This document shows, one piece after another, positions 6,354 to 7,934 of a stretch of 7,934 nucleotides of DNA. The stretch is from assembly GCA_018896595.1 (NCBI GenBank), contig JAHIME010000098.1, positions 1 through 7,934 of the forward strand, read 5' to 3'. The number at the start of each line of letters is the position of its first letter. Within the stretch, counting starts at the first letter, position 1. The notes below the pieces were generated by a model. It saw only the letters and a list, made by a program, of their open reading frames with translations. It was not told where the DNA came from and made no database searches. The position numbers and the translations under genes were made by a program. Origin of the DNA: Patescibacteria group bacterium. GTDB lineage: Bacteria; Patescibacteriota; Patescibacteriia; Patescibacteriales; VMTK01.

Positions 6354-6387
6354 GCAAAGCGATAATTTTTAATAGCCCAAAAGTGAT

Positions 6388-7869
6388 ATGAAATATTTTT
6401 TATACATTAGAAAATCAACCGACGAGGACGACAGACAAGTTTTGTCGCTGGAAGCGCAAGAAACGGAATTGAAAGAATTTGCCTTGCGGGAAAATCTTTT
6501 GATCGCCGCGACTTTCAGAGAATCGCAAACCGCCAAAGAGCCGGGCAGACCGATTTTCAACGATATGCTCAAACGAATGGAAAGCGGCGAAGCCGAGGGG
6601 ATTTTAGCGTGGCACCCAGACAGATTAGCTCGTAATTCCATTGACGGCGGACGAATAATTTTTTTGATAGATACTGGAAAAATCAAAGCACTAAAATCCC
6701 CGACTTTTTGGTTTGAGCCGACCCCGCAAGGCAAATTCATGTTGAATATCGCTTTTGGGCAATCAAAATACTTTGTTGATAATCTTTCAGAGAATACCAA
6801 ACGAGGGTTGCGTCAAAAATTGCGCCGAGGCGAATTGCCTGGCTACGCTCCGCTGGGATATTTGAACAACCTGCTAAAGCACATAATGTATAAAGACCCT
6901 GAGAGATTTCGCCTCGTCCGCAAACTGTTTGAACTCTACGCAACCGGCAATTATTCTCTGAAAGATTTGCGGAAGTTGATAACTTCCGCCGGATTGTTGA
7001 GCCGCAAAGGAAATATGCTTTCCGTCTCCAATATCCAAAGCATACTTTCCAATTCGTTTTACTACGGCGTATTCAAATATAATGGCGAACTCTACGACGG
7101 AAAGCATGAGCCAATGATTCCAAAGAAACTTTTTGAAGCGTGCCAAAAAGTGATGGCGGATCGTTCGCGCCCGAAAAAGCCAAGCCAAAAAGAATATCCG
7201 TTCAGAAACATGCTCGTTTGCGGCGAGTGCGGTTGCGCCATAACTTCCGAAACGCAAAAAGGACATAACTATTATCGTTGCACCAAAAAGCGGGATAAAA
7301 AATGTTCGCAAAAATATATTCGTGAGGAAGTTTTGGCCGAGGAAGTCGCAAACGAGCTTCAAAAAGTTTCTTTGTCTTCCGCTTGGGCGGAGTGGATGTT
7401 AAACGAACTAAACAAGGAAAAAGCAGAAGCCGCCCAAAGCGGAGCCGTTTTCGCTCAAAATCTCAAAGACAAAATAAAAGAGCTTGAAGGAAAGCTCGAT
7501 ATACTTTTAGACGCTCACTTGGACGGCACAATTTCCCGCGAGGAATATACTGCTAAAAAAGAAAAAATCATTAATGAAAAAAGCGAGCTTTCCGAAAAAT
7601 TGAAGGATTTTGAGCGAAACGGCAATCATTGGCTCGAACCGGCCCGGCAATTCATTTTAGCGGCTCAACAAGCCAAAATTATCGCTTTGCAAGAAAATCC
7701 CGTCACGGGACGGGATTTTCTCAAAAGGATTGGCTCGAACCGTGCTTTGCTTTCGCAAAAGGTAGCGATTGAACCTAAAAAATCTTGGCAAATACTATAC
7801 AATCTGCCTGCCGAGGCGCGAAGCGCCGAGGCAATAAACTCGCAACATACAATTTGGCTCCGCAGGTAG
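6388..7869 (+). CDS. Large serine recombinase (site-specific integrase)
   Basis: 493 residues that should cut and rejoin DNA through a covalent serine link. The N-terminal resolvase domain shows YIRKS with catalytic S10, and HPDRLARN with R79 and R82 (residues 76-83). A recombinase domain follows (about 150-255, with GYAPLGYLN and SNSFYYGVFKYNGELY). Next come a zinc ribbon with C278, C281, C298 and C306 and a coiled coil (about 340-405), the usual order of large serine integrases. The last 44 codons or so lie in the right inverted repeat. The final IWLRR and the TAG stop are read from the antisense of the tRNA-Asn 3' end. Excision would therefore change the C terminus. Its GC content is higher than that of the AT-rich genes upstream. 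No clear Shine-Dalgarno precedes the ATG. Confidence 0.93.
   Translation: MKYFLYIRKSTDEDDRQVLSLEAQETELKEFALRENLLIAATFRESQTAKEPGRPIFNDMLKRMESGEAEGILAWHPDRLARNSIDGGRIIFLIDTGKIKALKSPTFWFEPTPQGKFMLNIAFGQSKYFVDNLSENTKRGLRQKLRRGELPGYAPLGYLNNLLKHIMYKDPERFRLVRKLFELYATGNYSLKDLRKLITSAGLLSRKGNMLSVSNIQSILSNSFYYGVFKYNGELYDGKHEPMIPKKLFEACQKVMADRSRPKKPSQKEYPFRNMLVCGECGCAITSETQKGHNYYRCTKKRDKKCSQKYIREEVLAEEVANELQKVSLSSAWAEWMLNELNKEKAEAAQSGAVFAQNLKDKIKELEGKLDILLDAHLDGTISREEYTAKKEKIINEKSELSEKLKDFERNGNHWLEPARQFILAAQQAKIIALQENPVTGRDFLKRIGSNRALLSQKVAIEPKKSWQILYNLPAEARSAEAINSQHTIWLRR
7692..7721. repeat. 13-bp perfect palindrome inside the recombinase coding region
   Basis: AGAAAATCCCGTC (7692-7704) is exactly complementary to GACGGGATTTTCT (7709-7721) around ACGG. 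It encodes about ENPVTGRDFL of the recombinase. At the matching point of the left copy an unrelated palindrome is found, so this looks like a palindromic unit placed in frame within the gene. Confidence 0.75.
7809..7833. repeat. GAA-triloop hairpin shared by both inverted arms
   Basis: TGCC-GA-GGCGC-GAA-GCGCC-GA-GGCA: two stems separated by a tandem GA/GA mismatch, closed by a GAA triloop. The core GCGAAGC is a known extra-stable DNA mini-hairpin. The complement of this unit is at 6190-6214. It encodes part of PAEARSAEA near the recombinase C terminus. Confidence 0.7.
7855..7862 (-). other. Putative attachment-site core at the tRNA-Asn 3' end
   Basis: The tRNA terminus CGGAGCCA recurs at 6161-6168, where the repeated sequence starts in inverted orientation. 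The recombinase gene ends here, as is common for tRNA-targeting integrases. No direct-orientation second copy is seen in the window, so the far end of the element lies outside or was lost. Confidence 0.55.
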
Positions 7870-7929
7870 GACTCGAACCTACAACCAACTCCTTAACAGG
7901 GAGCTGCTCTGCCATTGAGCTACTGCGGA
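7855..7929 (-). tRNA. tRNA-Asn (anticodon GTT)
   Basis: The full cloverleaf can be drawn on the minus strand: acceptor TCCGCAG with CTGCGGA, D arm GCTC/GAGC, anticodon stem GCTCC/GGAGT with loop CTGTTAA (anticodon GTT at 7895-7897), T arm GTAGG-TTCGAGT-CCTAC, discriminator G and an encoded CCA. Length is 75 nt. Its 3' end overlaps the recombinase stop region on the other strand by 15 nt. The promoter would lie beyond the right edge of the window. Confidence 0.96.
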
Positions 7930-7934
7930 ATAAA

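Larger units (their letters stand above)
6161..6369 (-). pseudogene. Inverted, decayed 3' fragment of the recombinase gene with att core
   Basis: Read on the minus strand, this segment matches the last 64 codons or so of the intact recombinase (7675-7862). Positions 6161-6287 align to 7736-7862 without gaps at 122 of 127 positions; all five changes are transitions, and 6161-6246 is identical. It begins in frame (KIIAL), then diverges at a palindrome (6335-6353). It matches again over 6321-6333 and carries an extra 33 nt (6288-6320) that keeps the frame but brings in a TAA stop. It ends at CGGAGCCA, the 3' terminus of the tRNA-Asn, followed by non-tRNA sequence. It is therefore the remnant of a second, oppositely oriented element end, or the product of an inversion. 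Confidence 0.8.
5850..6387. other. 538-nt gene-free, palindrome-rich region
   Basis: No credible gene is seen between the MBL gene and the recombinase. Open frames here translate to low-complexity Arg/Ala/Gly-rich sequence produced by the GC-rich repeats. The region holds in order: a 6-bp hairpin, a 13-bp hairpin with a G-run loop, a nested 145-nt inverted repeat, a 13-bp direct repeat, and an inverted fragment of the recombinase gene ending 18 nt before the intact gene. No convincing recombinase promoter was found. Confidence 0.8.
7736..7862 (-). repeat. Right arm of 127-bp inverted repeat, overlapping recombinase 3' end and tRNA
   Basis: The partner of 6161-6287. It covers the C-terminal codons of the recombinase and the last 8 nt (CGGAGCCA) of tRNA-Asn. 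The repeat stops abruptly inside the acceptor stem, as expected for a recombination boundary. Confidence 0.9.

Noticed and set aside
5850..6387. CRISPR array, retron or diversity-generating element in the repeat-rich region
   Set aside because: No regularly spaced repeat/spacer pattern, no reverse transcriptase and no Cas gene; differences between the two recombinase copies are transitions and palindromes, not adenine-directed changes.
6305..6387. Promoter for the recombinase
   Set aside because: GATAAT at 6361-6366 resembles a -10, but no -35 is found at a suitable distance and it lies within the inverted homologous segment.
6065..6391. 108-codon open frame upstream of the recombinase
   Set aside because: Its translation is Arg/Ala/Gly-rich repeat sequence, it spans the inverted recombinase fragment, and it overlaps the start of the real recombinase.
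6369..7362. Minus-strand open frames of 143, 68 and 162 codons
   Set aside because: They lie opposite well-supported recombinase domains and show no family motifs; they are shadows of the + strand gene.
166..7869. Alternative genetic code (TGA as Gly)
   Set aside because: All main genes are full length under code 11 with no internal TGA needing to be read through.

Overview
The window looks like an accessory island from a small-genome, AT-rich bacterium, most plausibly a Patescibacteria/CPR member. This is inference. It rests on leaders with almost no Shine-Dalgarno signal, a long serine recombinase whose 3' end runs into a tRNA, and GC-rich mini-palindromes scattered through otherwise AT-rich DNA. 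All genes read through under code 11, so the TGA=Gly code of Gracilibacteria/Absconditabacteria is not supported.

Layout. Positions 1-165 hold a leader with no confident gene and a promoter/operator-like palindrome. From 166 to 5849 seven genes lie head to tail on the + strand: (1) a 66-aa XRE/Cro-type HTH regulator; (2) a zinc-ribbon plus DUF4145-like protein; (3) an EcoRI-family adenine-specific DNA methyltransferase; (4) a membrane protein with a beta-rich C-terminal domain; after a 74-nt gap, (5) a DUF262 (ParB-like) protein fused to an HNH nuclease; (6) a four-helix membrane protein; (7) a ComEC-type metallo-beta-lactamase-fold hydrolase. Apart from that one gap, neighbours are 1-7 nt apart. 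I read this as a defence island: a methyltransferase that marks self DNA, a DUF262-HNH nuclease as the likely restriction or DNA-sensing arm, and a tightly coupled membrane/MBL pair as a possible effector. Each family is recognisable from sequence. Their joint function is inference.

Positions 5850-6387 hold no credible gene but are dense in structure. They contain a 13-bp hairpin with a G-rich loop, a nested 145-nt inverted repeat, a short direct repeat, and an inverted, decayed copy of the 3' end of the recombinase gene. Positions 6388-7869 encode a 493-aa large serine recombinase. Its stop codon lies inside a tRNA-Asn(GTT) gene on the opposite strand (7855-7929), the likely chromosomal attachment site.

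The most concrete structural observation is that the recombinase gene is bracketed by inverted copies of its own 3' end plus the tRNA 3' terminus (6161-6369 against 7675-7862). These share 86 identical bp and 122 of 127 aligned positions without gaps, then differ by swapped or inserted palindromes at two internal points. This suggests inversion or back-to-back insertion at an attachment site, and small palindromes that move within coding sequence in the manner of Rickettsia palindromic elements.
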